Positions 56,913 to 63,478 of a stretch of DNA of 64,000 nt are shown one piece after another; the stretch's first letter is position 1, and each line of letters begins with the position of its first letter. Below the pieces are notes generated by a model that had not been told where the DNA came from, searched no databases, and was given only the letters and a program-made list of their open reading frames with translations. Source of the stretch: a virus. The stretch covers positions 92,163-156,162 of the IMG/VR virus record IMGVR_UViG_3300044797_000394; one strand, written 5' to 3'. Both the position numbers and the translations under genes were made by a program.

Positions 56913-58232
56913 ATGGCAAAAGTGTTCGTCGCAGTCGGTTTGGGTTTTGGGGACGAGGGCAAGGGTTCCGTAACTGATGCCCTTGTGCGACAACACAATG
57001 CAAAGCTAGTCATTCGATTCAACGGGGGAGCGCAAGCAGCCCATCATGTCGTTTTGGAAGACAGTCGTTTTCACTGCTTTTCCCAATTCGGCAGCGGTAC
57101 CCTCGCGGGAGCGGACACCCTCCTCAGTCGATACATGCTAATCAACCCCGTGACGTTCCTCAAGGAACGGGACGCCTTGGTGAAACTCAAGGTCAATCCG
57201 AAGGTCTATTTGGAAGAGAATGCCCTCATTACGACCCCGTTTCATGTGGCGGCCAATCGTATCCGGGAGATGGCTCGATTCAAGCGCCACGGTTCATGCG
57301 GAATGGGCATCGGCGAAACGATGGACGATTACGTCAGCGGAAAAGAGTGTTTGACTGCATTCGACCTGACGGCCGGGACAGATGCACTGAAAACGAAGTT
57401 GTCAAGTATTCTCTACCGTAAGCGCACGGAGCTTGAATCCGTGATGAACGGGGTCAATGTGGCCGATGGTGATCCCATCGGTCGGGAGTGGTCGATCTTC
57501 AACGACCGATTCCTTCAACGGATTCTGGGGTATTACAAGGAGTTCACGAAGCACGTCACGATTGTCGACGAAAACTTCTTGACGGACTACCTGGAGAAAG
57601 ACGTCACAGTCGTCTTTGAGGGCTCTCAGGGAGTTCTGCTTGACCAAGACTTCGGATTCCAACCGTACGCAACCTGGACCGACTGCACCTTCAATAACGC
57701 GTTGCGCCTGCTCGAAGGGCACCCAGCGACGCGTCTAGGAATTCTACGGGCGTACCAAACGAGGCACGGAAACGGGCCATTCCCTACGGAAGAGGTTTCG
57801 TACAACGCGTGTTCGGCTCACGATCACAACGGGCTCGGGGAGTGGCAGGGAGCATTTCGCTCTGGCCCTCTCGACCTTGTGCTTACGAAGTATGCCCTCG
57901 ATGTTACGGGCGGCGTCGACGGTCTCGTCATAACCAACCTGGACCGTCTTGAGTACACCCCCGGGTCTCCTCGTGTGTGCATTCAGTACAGAGAACCTTC
58001 GGAGGTCTGGACGGACAGGCTCGAGGTCCACCGTCCGGCCGATCTTGGTCGTCAAGCGGAGCTATCCCGGTGGCTCATGGAAGACATTCAGCCCGTCTAC
58101 GAGTCGATTCCTATGTACCAGTACGCCGAGCAGATTGCCGAACGGCTAAAGGTTCCGCTTGCGATGACGTCGTTCGGACCGACCGCGAAGGACAAACAGA
58201 TCGCCCCGCAAAGCCTTGCTGAAGCGGTGTAA
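56913..58232 (+). CDS. Adenylosuccinate synthetase family protein (PurA/PurZ-like)
   Basis: 439 residues. The GTP-binding start GFGDEGKGSVTDAL keeps the catalytic Asp (D14). The second histidine motif is GGAQAAHH (38-45) instead of GGxNAGHT. TRHGNGPFPTE (G288) is canonical. The Asp-substrate loop TGRRRRTGWLD of PurA is replaced by LGEWQGAFRSGPLD (W311). Such changed loops are typical of PurA paralogues and phage PurZ. It likely joins Asp to IMP, dGMP or a related nucleotide; the retained Asp argues against the classical Ser-type PurZ. Confidence 0.8.
   Translation: MAKVFVAVGLGFGDEGKGSVTDALVRQHNAKLVIRFNGGAQAAHHVVLEDSRFHCFSQFGSGTLAGADTLLSRYMLINPVTFLKERDALVKLKVNPKVYLEENALITTPFHVAANRIREMARFKRHGSCGMGIGETMDDYVSGKECLTAFDLTAGTDALKTKLSSILYRKRTELESVMNGVNVADGDPIGREWSIFNDRFLQRILGYYKEFTKHVTIVDENFLTDYLEKDVTVVFEGSQGVLLDQDFGFQPYATWTDCTFNNALRLLEGHPATRLGILRAYQTRHGNGPFPTEEVSYNACSAHDHNGLGEWQGAFRSGPLDLVLTKYALDVTGGVDGLVITNLDRLEYTPGSPRVCIQYREPSEVWTDRLEVHRPADLGRQAELSRWLMEDIQPVYESIPMYQYAEQIAERLKVPLAMTSFGPTAKDKQIAPQSLAEAV
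58225..58231 (+). promoter_or_regulatory. CGGTGTA start-proximal motif
   Basis: 10 bases before ATG 58242, covering the stop of the PurA-family gene. Confidence 0.7.
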
Positions 58233-58241
58233 TACTATCGT

Positions 58242-58565
58242 ATGAGCGATCAGACGGTGTCCGACGAAGAGTCGAGAGCTCTGACCCTCGTGGTGGCTTA
58301 CGATCTGATGAGTGAAGAGGAGCGCAAAAAGCTGTTCCTCTTCATGCTCGGTGTGGTGAAATTCTACGGAGACCCGTGGACCTGGTGGGCTACGATGCTC
58401 ATCCCAGACCGTCCGGCAGGGCCCATCAACCACGATTACCGCAAGGATTACGAGGGTCAGTACCGTCCGGGCGGGCGAGCCCGGCTGGCTTTCTACCACG
58501 TGATGTCCGCCCTCGGGAAAAAGGTCGGAATCAAAGGTCCTTTTCAAATTCCACCCCCCTACTAG
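58242..58565 (+). CDS. Unknown protein
   Basis: 107 residues: acidic helical start (SEEERKKLFLFMLGVVKF), aromatic middle (WTWWATMLIPDRP), basic end with GIKGPFQIPPPY. No family recognised. Sits between PurA-like and the second cupin gene. Confidence 0.6.
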   Translation: MSDQTVSDEESRALTLVVAYDLMSEEERKKLFLFMLGVVKFYGDPWTWWATMLIPDRPAGPINHDYRKDYEGQYRPGGRARLAFYHVMSALGKKVGIKGPFQIPPPY

Positions 58566-58578
58566 GAGCGTCTCGGTT

Positions 58579-59019
58579 ATGTGGCGATGGTTCGTAAGTC
58601 TGTTTCTCGTCAAAGTAATCCGAGATTCCATGGATCGGCTGCACTTTCAGAGGTTTCGTATTCTGGCTCTTCCCTGGTTCGCAATCTACCTACATCGAAT
58701 CCTACGGAGCGACCAGGACCGACACTTCCATGATCATCCGTGGAGCTTCCTCTCGATCATCCTCTGGCGCGGATACACCGAACAATGGGTGCGTTCCCCG
58801 AACTGGGGGGACGTAAAAACGAGGAAAGTTCAACCGGGGAGCATCGTCTACCACCACTACTCGGACGCCCACAAGATCACTCTGGCGAAGGAGAACAAGT
58901 CGACCTGGACCCTCGTCTTCGTGGGGCGCCGAGAAAGGGACAACTGGGGGTACCAGACGGAGAACGGTTGGATGGATCATTGGCTCTACCGTCAGGTGAA
59001 GAGGAACGACTGGTGTTGA
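58579..59019 (+). CDS. Cupin-like protein, paralogue 2
   Basis: 146 residues, TAGGAG ribosome site. HFHDHPWSFLSIILWRGYTE and PGSIVYHHYSDAHKITL give the same two histidine blocks as 54362, then STWTLVFVGRRERDNWGY. Longer at the C-terminus than the first copy. Same functional uncertainty. Confidence 0.65.
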   Translation: MWRWFVSLFLVKVIRDSMDRLHFQRFRILALPWFAIYLHRILRSDQDRHFHDHPWSFLSIILWRGYTEQWVRSPNWGDVKTRKVQPGSIVYHHYSDAHKITLAKENKSTWTLVFVGRRERDNWGYQTENGWMDHWLYRQVKRNDWC

Positions 59020-59276
59020 TGTTTCGAACGTCTCCGCTGACTCCGTACCTCGCGATGGCGTCCTACGCCTTCTGGGCGCTGCACTGGCAGACCGACGAGC
59101 GGTTCACTTCGGACATCATGTTCGATCTCCACGTATTGGCATTTCTTACACTAATTCTGGATTTCATCTTCCCAGACATGCTCCGGGAGGTTACGATCCC
59201 GGAATGCCAGAAGAGCCCACCACCTGGGACAATACCTACCTCCTCGGTTGGTTCGACAACGGTAGACCTTACTTGA
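59019..59276 (+). CDS. Small membrane-like protein
   Basis: 85 residues with TGATG overlap. Hydrophobic segments AMASYAFWALHW and LHVLAFLTLILDFIFPDML, then a Ser/Pro-rich tail. The last 73 bases overlap the next gene in another frame. Confidence 0.5.
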   Translation: MFRTSPLTPYLAMASYAFWALHWQTDERFTSDIMFDLHVLAFLTLILDFIFPDMLREVTIPECQKSPPPGTIPTSSVGSTTVDLT

Positions 59277-59497
59277 CCTCCTGGGATTCCCATGTCCCGA
59301 TGGCCATGGTCTCGTGTGTTGTCACGGGATCTCGTGGTAACCCGCCCATGTGGGATGCCCCCGTTCCGCCAGGGGCAAAGATTCATCCGATACCCTCGGA
59401 CTGCGTCACACAGAGTCAGTGTGAGCTCTATGCCGCGTCAATCGGGGGAGTTTACGCGTTCGGCTGGCGCGTGCCCGTAGCACGAAAGACGAAATAA
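59204..59497 (+). CDS. Unknown small protein
   Basis: 97 residues, tryptophan- and proline-rich (YLLGWFDNGRPYLTSW, MWDAPVPPGAKIHPIP), ending basic. Long overlap with the previous gene. No family recognised. Confidence 0.5.
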   Translation: MPEEPTTWDNTYLLGWFDNGRPYLTSWDSHVPMAMVSCVVTGSRGNPPMWDAPVPPGAKIHPIPSDCVTQSQCELYAASIGGVYAFGWRVPVARKTK

Positions 59498-59529
59498 ATT
59501 CGAAACAATCAAGAAAACATCAAGAAATG

Positions 59530-59536
59530 TGGTGTA
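59530..59536 (+). promoter_or_regulatory. TGGTGTA variant of the start-proximal motif
   Basis: 10 bases before ATG 59547; revealed a 27-residue gene. Confidence 0.6.
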
Positions 59537-59546
59537 CCATTCACAT

Positions 59547-59630
59547 ATGATCACCACAACCAATCTCTTCCTCATCGTAGGCGCCTTCGCCATCACCGCA
59601 CTTCTTCACCGACGACGACCCAAAGCATGA
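59547..59630 (+). CDS. 27-residue membrane microprotein
   Basis: MITTTNLFLIVGAFAITALL followed by HRRRPKA: one membrane helix with positive cytoplasmic end. Supported by the motif 10 bases upstream and an ATGA overlap with the next gene. Typical of phage small membrane proteins; role unknown. Confidence 0.65.
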   Translation: MITTTNLFLIVGAFAITALLHRRRPKA

Positions 59631-59827
59631 CCCCTACTCGATGTCCCACGTGCAAGAGCTTCATTGAACCCCATTGGGGATGGGTTCAACCTTGCATCGC
59701 ATGTGGGGTTCCGGTGTGCGGCGAACCTGTACGTGGAAGCGACGGTAAGGCCGTCCCCTGCTATGTGAAGCACACGGCCGCCGTCCACCCGGAGAAGTAC
59801 GAGTTTAGAGGGGGAGCTCAGGGGTGA
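59627..59827 (+). CDS. Cysteine-rich small protein
   Basis: 66 residues. RCPTCKSFIEPHWGWVQPC and ACGVPVCGEPV give two close Cys pairs for one or two zinc ions. Co-translated with the microprotein. Overlaps the convergent gene by 23 bases. Confidence 0.6.
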   Translation: MTPTRCPTCKSFIEPHWGWVQPCIACGVPVCGEPVRGSDGKAVPCYVKHTAAVHPEKYEFRGGAQG

Positions 59828-60344
59828 CCGAGTTCCGAAGACGCCACAGCTCGAGCTCTCGCTTGACAACTCGGTCCTCGTCGGGGAGAGGCGGTAACCC
59901 CATCGATAATAGCTTCGCCCGCACGTCGTCACGGGATTCGGAGCGGTCTGACTCTTTCTTGACGATGACCCCGCTTTGAACCGTAAGAACCCACTGAACC
60001 CAGGGGCTCATGCTGGAGATGTCCCCCTGCCATCCGATATGGTTCTCATAGAACACGGGCTGGCATTGATCACATGTGGTGTAGACGCTCACCATTCCGT
60101 CCACATCGAATGCACGGAAGTAGGTCTCTTCGCTACGAGCGATGAGAGTGTCGGCGTTCGGGTGGACCATAAACTTCGAAAGTCTCCCGTAGTTGTCGTT
60201 GGGGGCGTAGAAGATTCCGCCGTACACGTAGTAGTGCTTCATGGTGCAATCGAGGCTCTTCGTTTGCATGCGGCGAATCTTGTGCCCTGCGACGCAAGAG
60301 ATCTCGGAGTTTTCCACGAAGTGGACGTCATCGAATGTTCCCAT
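59805..60344 (-). CDS. Unknown protein
   Basis: 179 residues, beta-rich with DQCQPVFYENHIGWQ and VQWVLTVQSGVIVKK, then a helical charged C-terminus. Start at 60344 is fixed by CGGTGTA 10 bases upstream. No family recognised. Confidence 0.65.
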   Translation of the reverse strand: MGTFDDVHFVENSEISCVAGHKIRRMQTKSLDCTMKHYYVYGGIFYAPNDNYGRLSKFMVHPNADTLIARSEETYFRAFDVDGMVSVYTTCDQCQPVFYENHIGWQGDISSMSPWVQWVLTVQSGVIVKKESDRSESRDDVRAKLLSMGLPPLPDEDRVVKRELELWRLRNSVTPELPL

Positions 60345-60354
60345 GTGAGTTATT

Positions 60355-60361
60355 TACACCG
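60355..60361 (-). promoter_or_regulatory. CGGTGTA start-proximal motif
   Basis: Minus strand, 10 bases before ATG 60344. Confidence 0.7.
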
Positions 60362-60370
60362 ATCAAGTTG

Positions 60371-60416
60371 AACCTAAACCCTCGAACTGCCTTACTACTT
60401 CCCGAAAGGTTAGGTT
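60371..60416 (+). repeat. Inverted repeat before 60420
   Basis: AACCTAA (60371-60377) and TTAGGTT (60410-60416), 32 bases apart, in the gap between divergent genes; could bind a dimeric regulator. Confidence 0.35.
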
Positions 60417-60419
60417 AGA

Positions 60420-60632
60420 ATGCTGGTGGACAACAATGGGATAGTGTGGGTGTTTACTATCACATCCGTAGAGGAGCGGTTATGGGTGCACCAGAACAAT
60501 GTGGTCGAGAGGTGTCAATGGTTCCTCGGGGATACGTTTCTCATGGAGCACGCCGCAGCGGCCGAGGTGGCGCTCGGAATGTTGAACGTGGGAATCCCAC
60601 TCCAGTCCGCGAAGGGAGCCAGACTCAACTAG
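60420..60632 (+). CDS. Small unknown protein
   Basis: 70 residues: strands IVWVFTITSVEERLWV and a helical second half (AAAAEVALGMLNVGI). Single plus gene amid minus-strand units; overlaps the convergent neighbour by 8 bases. Confidence 0.5.
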   Translation: MLVDNNGIVWVFTITSVEERLWVHQNNVVERCQWFLGDTFLMEHAAAAEVALGMLNVGIPLQSAKGARLN

Positions 60633-61173
60633 GCTTCGAGTCGAACCGAGAGGTGGGCTCACCTACATCGACCATACGCGTCACAATGGCACAGCCATAG
60701 CAGTATGGGGTGTGGTCATCTGCCCACCGATCATTCTCTTCACCACAACGGGGGCACGTCGGGGGTTCTAACTTGAAGCCCCCGACGACGAGGCCCTCCT
60801 TGATCTTCTCAAGCGGCTGTCCGTCGATGAGCAGGTTGTACAGAACGACGCGGGGTCTTTCGGATGGGGTGTATCGGTCGGCACAGCGTACAGTTTGAAT
60901 GGCCTGCGAGTTTCTGTTGTACGTCTCCGCCGCCCGCATGAAGCCTCTGAGGTAAAAAACGATCTGCGTATGGGCTTCGTCACAATCGTCGGAGAGGTCT
61001 ATGGCGGGGCCGGGAAAAAAGGGTTTCGGAGTGAGGCTCAAAGGAACTCCTTTGCTACCCTTTTTGCTCAGCATGTAGTCCATGGTGCCGCCCCCACCGC
61101 ATCCACAACTGGTGCAGTGATAGTAATCGTAGAACCCGTCGGCCTCTTCAATGACCCAAGTATGCGGCTTCAT
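60625..61173 (-). CDS. Unknown zinc-binding protein
   Basis: 182 residues. Cys pairs at both ends (YHCTSCGCGGGG; CPRCGEENDRW...YCYGC) around a helical middle with EAHTQIVFYLRGFMRAAE. Ends the minus unit 61959-60625. Confidence 0.65.
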   Translation of the reverse strand: MKPHTWVIEEADGFYDYYHCTSCGCGGGGTMDYMLSKKGSKGVPLSLTPKPFFPGPAIDLSDDCDEAHTQIVFYLRGFMRAAETYNRNSQAIQTVRCADRYTPSERPRVVLYNLLIDGQPLEKIKEGLVVGGFKLEPPTCPRCGEENDRWADDHTPYCYGCAIVTRMVDVGEPTSRFDSKPS

Positions 61174-61424
61174 TTTGCCCTTGCTCTTCTTGCCTTTGCT
61201 TTTTGGGTAGCCCCCTCGTAATCAACTTCAGACGTTGTCAGGACAACAGCTTTGGGAAACTCGGGGTCCGACACATCATCGCCGCCGTGCCAAACGGTAT
61301 AGTTGTACACTCGACCCGTCGGGATCGCGTCTCCTTTCACAATGGGGTATCCGGATATCGAGATTAAAACCTCAGTATTCGGGTCTTGTTGACATAGTGT
61401 TTGGATGAGCTCGTAGACTTTCAC
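61170..61424 (-). CDS. Small unknown protein
   Basis: 84 residues from GTG 61424, with AAGGGAG upstream. KVYELIQTLCQQDPNTEVLISISG resembles small phage proteins with one helix and a beta sheet; basic Ala/Arg end. Confidence 0.6.
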   Translation of the reverse strand: MKVYELIQTLCQQDPNTEVLISISGYPIVKGDAIPTGRVYNYTVWHGGDDVSDPEFPKAVVLTTSEVDYEGATQKAKARRARAK

Positions 61425-61445
61425 GTTATGTCTCCCTTCCAAATC

Positions 61446-61748
61446 CTACGTGTCTAACCCATGGAGTAGCTCTGTGTGCCTCGTGGGTTCTCGACGTTTG
61501 ACCGCTTCGATGACAAGACCCCGAGAAACGACCATTTTCTTTCTCCACGGAAGGGTGACCGTTAGAGCAGACAGGAGAACGGATATGGAAAGTCCGTCTT
61601 CCGAAGCAACGTCGGCCATCGTCTGACAGGACGACCCAAGGTCTCCTGTCAGACACATCTCATCTATTTCTTTGTAGACTAGATCAATGGCGACCCGCTG
61701 ATCTCCCTTTTCTTCAGCGGCGAGGATTCTTTGGATGAGGTCAGTCAT
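61446..61748 (-). CDS. Unknown helical protein
   Basis: 100 residues; helices DLIQRILAAEEKGDQRVA and LSISVLLSALTVTLPW. Overlaps its upstream gene by 8 bases. No family recognised. Confidence 0.6.
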   Translation of the reverse strand: MTDLIQRILAAEEKGDQRVAIDLVYKEIDEMCLTGDLGSSCQTMADVASEDGLSISVLLSALTVTLPWRKKMVVSRGLVIEAVKRREPTRHTELLHGLDT

Positions 61749-61959
61749 TCGGGGGCTCGTTTGGGAGAAGGTCGCAAGTCAAGTCTACTCGGGTCTCCGA
61801 CGTATCCCAGGAGTACTCGACCTCCTTGACTCGCAGACGACGGTAACTGATCGCAATGGTCTCTCCCACCCGGGGGACAACTTCCGACTGGTATTGCTTG
61901 AAATAATGCCGCAATTGGCGTCCGTCGGGCATGACCACCGAGAGGAAAAGGTTCACCAT
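61741..61959 (-). CDS. Small beta-rich protein
   Basis: 72 residues; start at ATG 61959 set by CGGTGTA 11 bases upstream. LFLSVVMPDGRQLRHYF and GETIAISYRRLRVKEVEY read as a small beta barrel. First gene of the minus unit. Confidence 0.6.
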   Translation of the reverse strand: MVNLFLSVVMPDGRQLRHYFKQYQSEVVPRVGETIAISYRRLRVKEVEYSWDTSETRVDLTCDLLPNEPPND

Positions 61960-61970
61960 TTGGGTTACTC

Positions 61971-61977
61971 TACACCG
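61971..61977 (-). promoter_or_regulatory. CGGTGTA, minus half of a palindromic pair
   Basis: 11 bases before ATG 61959; with 61984 it forms TACACCG-6-CGGTGTA, a perfect palindrome between divergent genes. Confidence 0.75.
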
Positions 61978-61983
61978 GAAATT

Positions 61984-61990
61984 CGGTGTA
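61984..61990 (+). promoter_or_regulatory. CGGTGTA, plus half of a palindromic pair
   Basis: 11 bases before ATG 62002. Confidence 0.75.
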
Positions 61991-62001
61991 TGTGGGAAAC
62001 A

Positions 62002-62715
62002 ATGAACAATCCCAAAAAGAAGCTGGATGACGCCGAGGTCAAATCCATGCTCGAGCAACTGAAAGAGCACTTTGGCGAGCCGGTCCTCCCCGTGGGGCGG
62101 TACTGTGAGTCCTTCCGCACGTGGGAAAAGCGCATGGAGGAACGGGTCGACCGAGCTCGAAAAGAGCTGTTCGGGGATGACTACAAGGCTTTCAACCAAA
62201 CCATGCACGGACTCAACCGTCACAAATACGTCAAAGACATTACAGACCAAGGGGGAAAGCTCACGAAACGAGACGAAGATATTGTCCATCTTCGTCATCT
62301 CATGGATCAAGCGGAAGCTGTTTGCGCCGTCAGTCTCCTGATCTCAAAATCGAGTTTATTGAATCGACTCATCTACTGCGGCGAGACCCTTCGAACGGAA
62401 ATGTGCCCCAGGCACAAGGGCGTCTGGTCAGGTCTCGAGCACTACGGCAACATTTGCCCGTACAAGTGCCACCTAACAGGGTGGGTAATGAGTCCGGTTC
62501 AGGAGGCAGAGATGAGGGCTTCCGTTGTGTTCCCACCAAACTGCTCAACGTGCGGCGGCACTTATGACAAGAATTCTCTCAGCCCTTGCAGTGACTTCTT
62601 CCACTGCTGTCGCGAATGCTATTGGTACAAGGGTGTCGTCTACTACCCATGTGCCGAACATCTCGAAGATTGGGAAAATAATGCGGATAAGCGAAAAGAG
62701 GCACTATGGGGATGA
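62002..62715 (+). CDS. Unknown zinc-binding protein
   Basis: 237 residues from ATG 62002. Helical N-terminal half (LDDAEVKSMLEQLKEHFG); C-terminal half rich in Cys/His/Trp (MCPRHKGVW, NICPYKCHLTGW, CSTCGGTYD, FHCCRECYWYKG, YPCAEHLEDW), enough for three zinc sites. No family recognised. Overlaps the next gene by 10 bases. Confidence 0.65.
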   Translation: MNNPKKKLDDAEVKSMLEQLKEHFGEPVLPVGRYCESFRTWEKRMEERVDRARKELFGDDYKAFNQTMHGLNRHKYVKDITDQGGKLTKRDEDIVHLRHLMDQAEAVCAVSLLISKSSLLNRLIYCGETLRTEMCPRHKGVWSGLEHYGNICPYKCHLTGWVMSPVQEAEMRASVVFPPNCSTCGGTYDKNSLSPCSDFFHCCRECYWYKGVVYYPCAEHLEDWENNADKRKEALWG

Positions 62716-63128
62716 CCGACGAACAGATAGCGTACCGTCTCCTAGAATCTCTGGAAGCAAACGTCGAGCATATATCGGAGATCCTGGATGCTTTTGCCAC
62801 CATCAGGGCCCCCCTGGAGGCTGAGATCCGGGAATTGAAAAGTGCCAAAGAGAAGAGGGATCGAGAGGAGTTCATTTCCCATCTCATTTCCCACGAACAC
62901 CTCAAAAAGGACGAGGCGGTTCGTCTCTTGGACTCCAAGTGCAAACTCGAGTACGAGTACGGATCATGTAGGGCATGCGGTGGGGAAGGCTTGCTACAGA
63001 GTGGGGGTTGTTTCGGAGGCCGTCTGGTGAGTTGTAGAAAATGCGACAACCGTAACCCAGATAGGCGAATACGGCTTAGACTACCTTGGGCCCCTTCGAG
63101 TGAGGGTCCCATAACCCCCACAACCTGA
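62706..63128 (+). CDS. Coiled-coil protein with DnaJ-type zinc module
   Basis: 140 residues (ATG 62706 or 62712). Long helix region to about residue 80, then CRACGGEGLLQSGGC and SCRKCDN, resembling a CxxCxGxG-type zinc repeat of DnaJ. Probably an adaptor. Confidence 0.6.
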   Translation: MGMTDEQIAYRLLESLEANVEHISEILDAFATIRAPLEAEIRELKSAKEKRDREEFISHLISHEHLKKDEAVRLLDSKCKLEYEYGSCRACGGEGLLQSGGCFGGRLVSCRKCDNRNPDRRIRLRLPWAPSSEGPITPTT

Positions 63129-63136
63129 GGATGCCT

Positions 63137-63469
63137 ATGACCGCCCAGAAGACCCTTACCCCGGCTTTACTTCGTGCATACCACATCATCATTCTCGGAG
63201 AGGACATTCAGAAGGGGGAGATCACGCATAGAGTACGGCCGTCAAGAGCGGATGAGGCTGAGAACTCGGAGGGCGCCCGTACGGCCCTCGACATCATCGT
63301 CAAAGGGGAAGTCGTAGAAACACACTTCTACGACGCTTCAGCCGAGACCGCGGTCGAGGAATTCATCGACGTGTTGCGAGAGGATATTCCCAATGTCCTC
63401 AAGGAATCCAAAGAGTACACGAAACTCCTAGCCGAGGCCGCCAGTGCTGCTGGGCTATTACCAAACTGA
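63137..63469 (+). CDS. Unknown protein
   Basis: 110 residues from ATG 63137 (GAGG 7 bases upstream; ATG 63131 alternative). Acidic alpha/beta (RTALDIIVKGEVVETHFYD, ETAVEEFIDVLREDI). No family recognised. Confidence 0.6.
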   Translation: MTAQKTLTPALLRAYHIIILGEDIQKGEITHRVRPSRADEAENSEGARTALDIIVKGEVVETHFYDASAETAVEEFIDVLREDIPNVLKESKEYTKLLAEAASAAGLLPN

Positions 63470-63478
63470 GAAGCCAAT

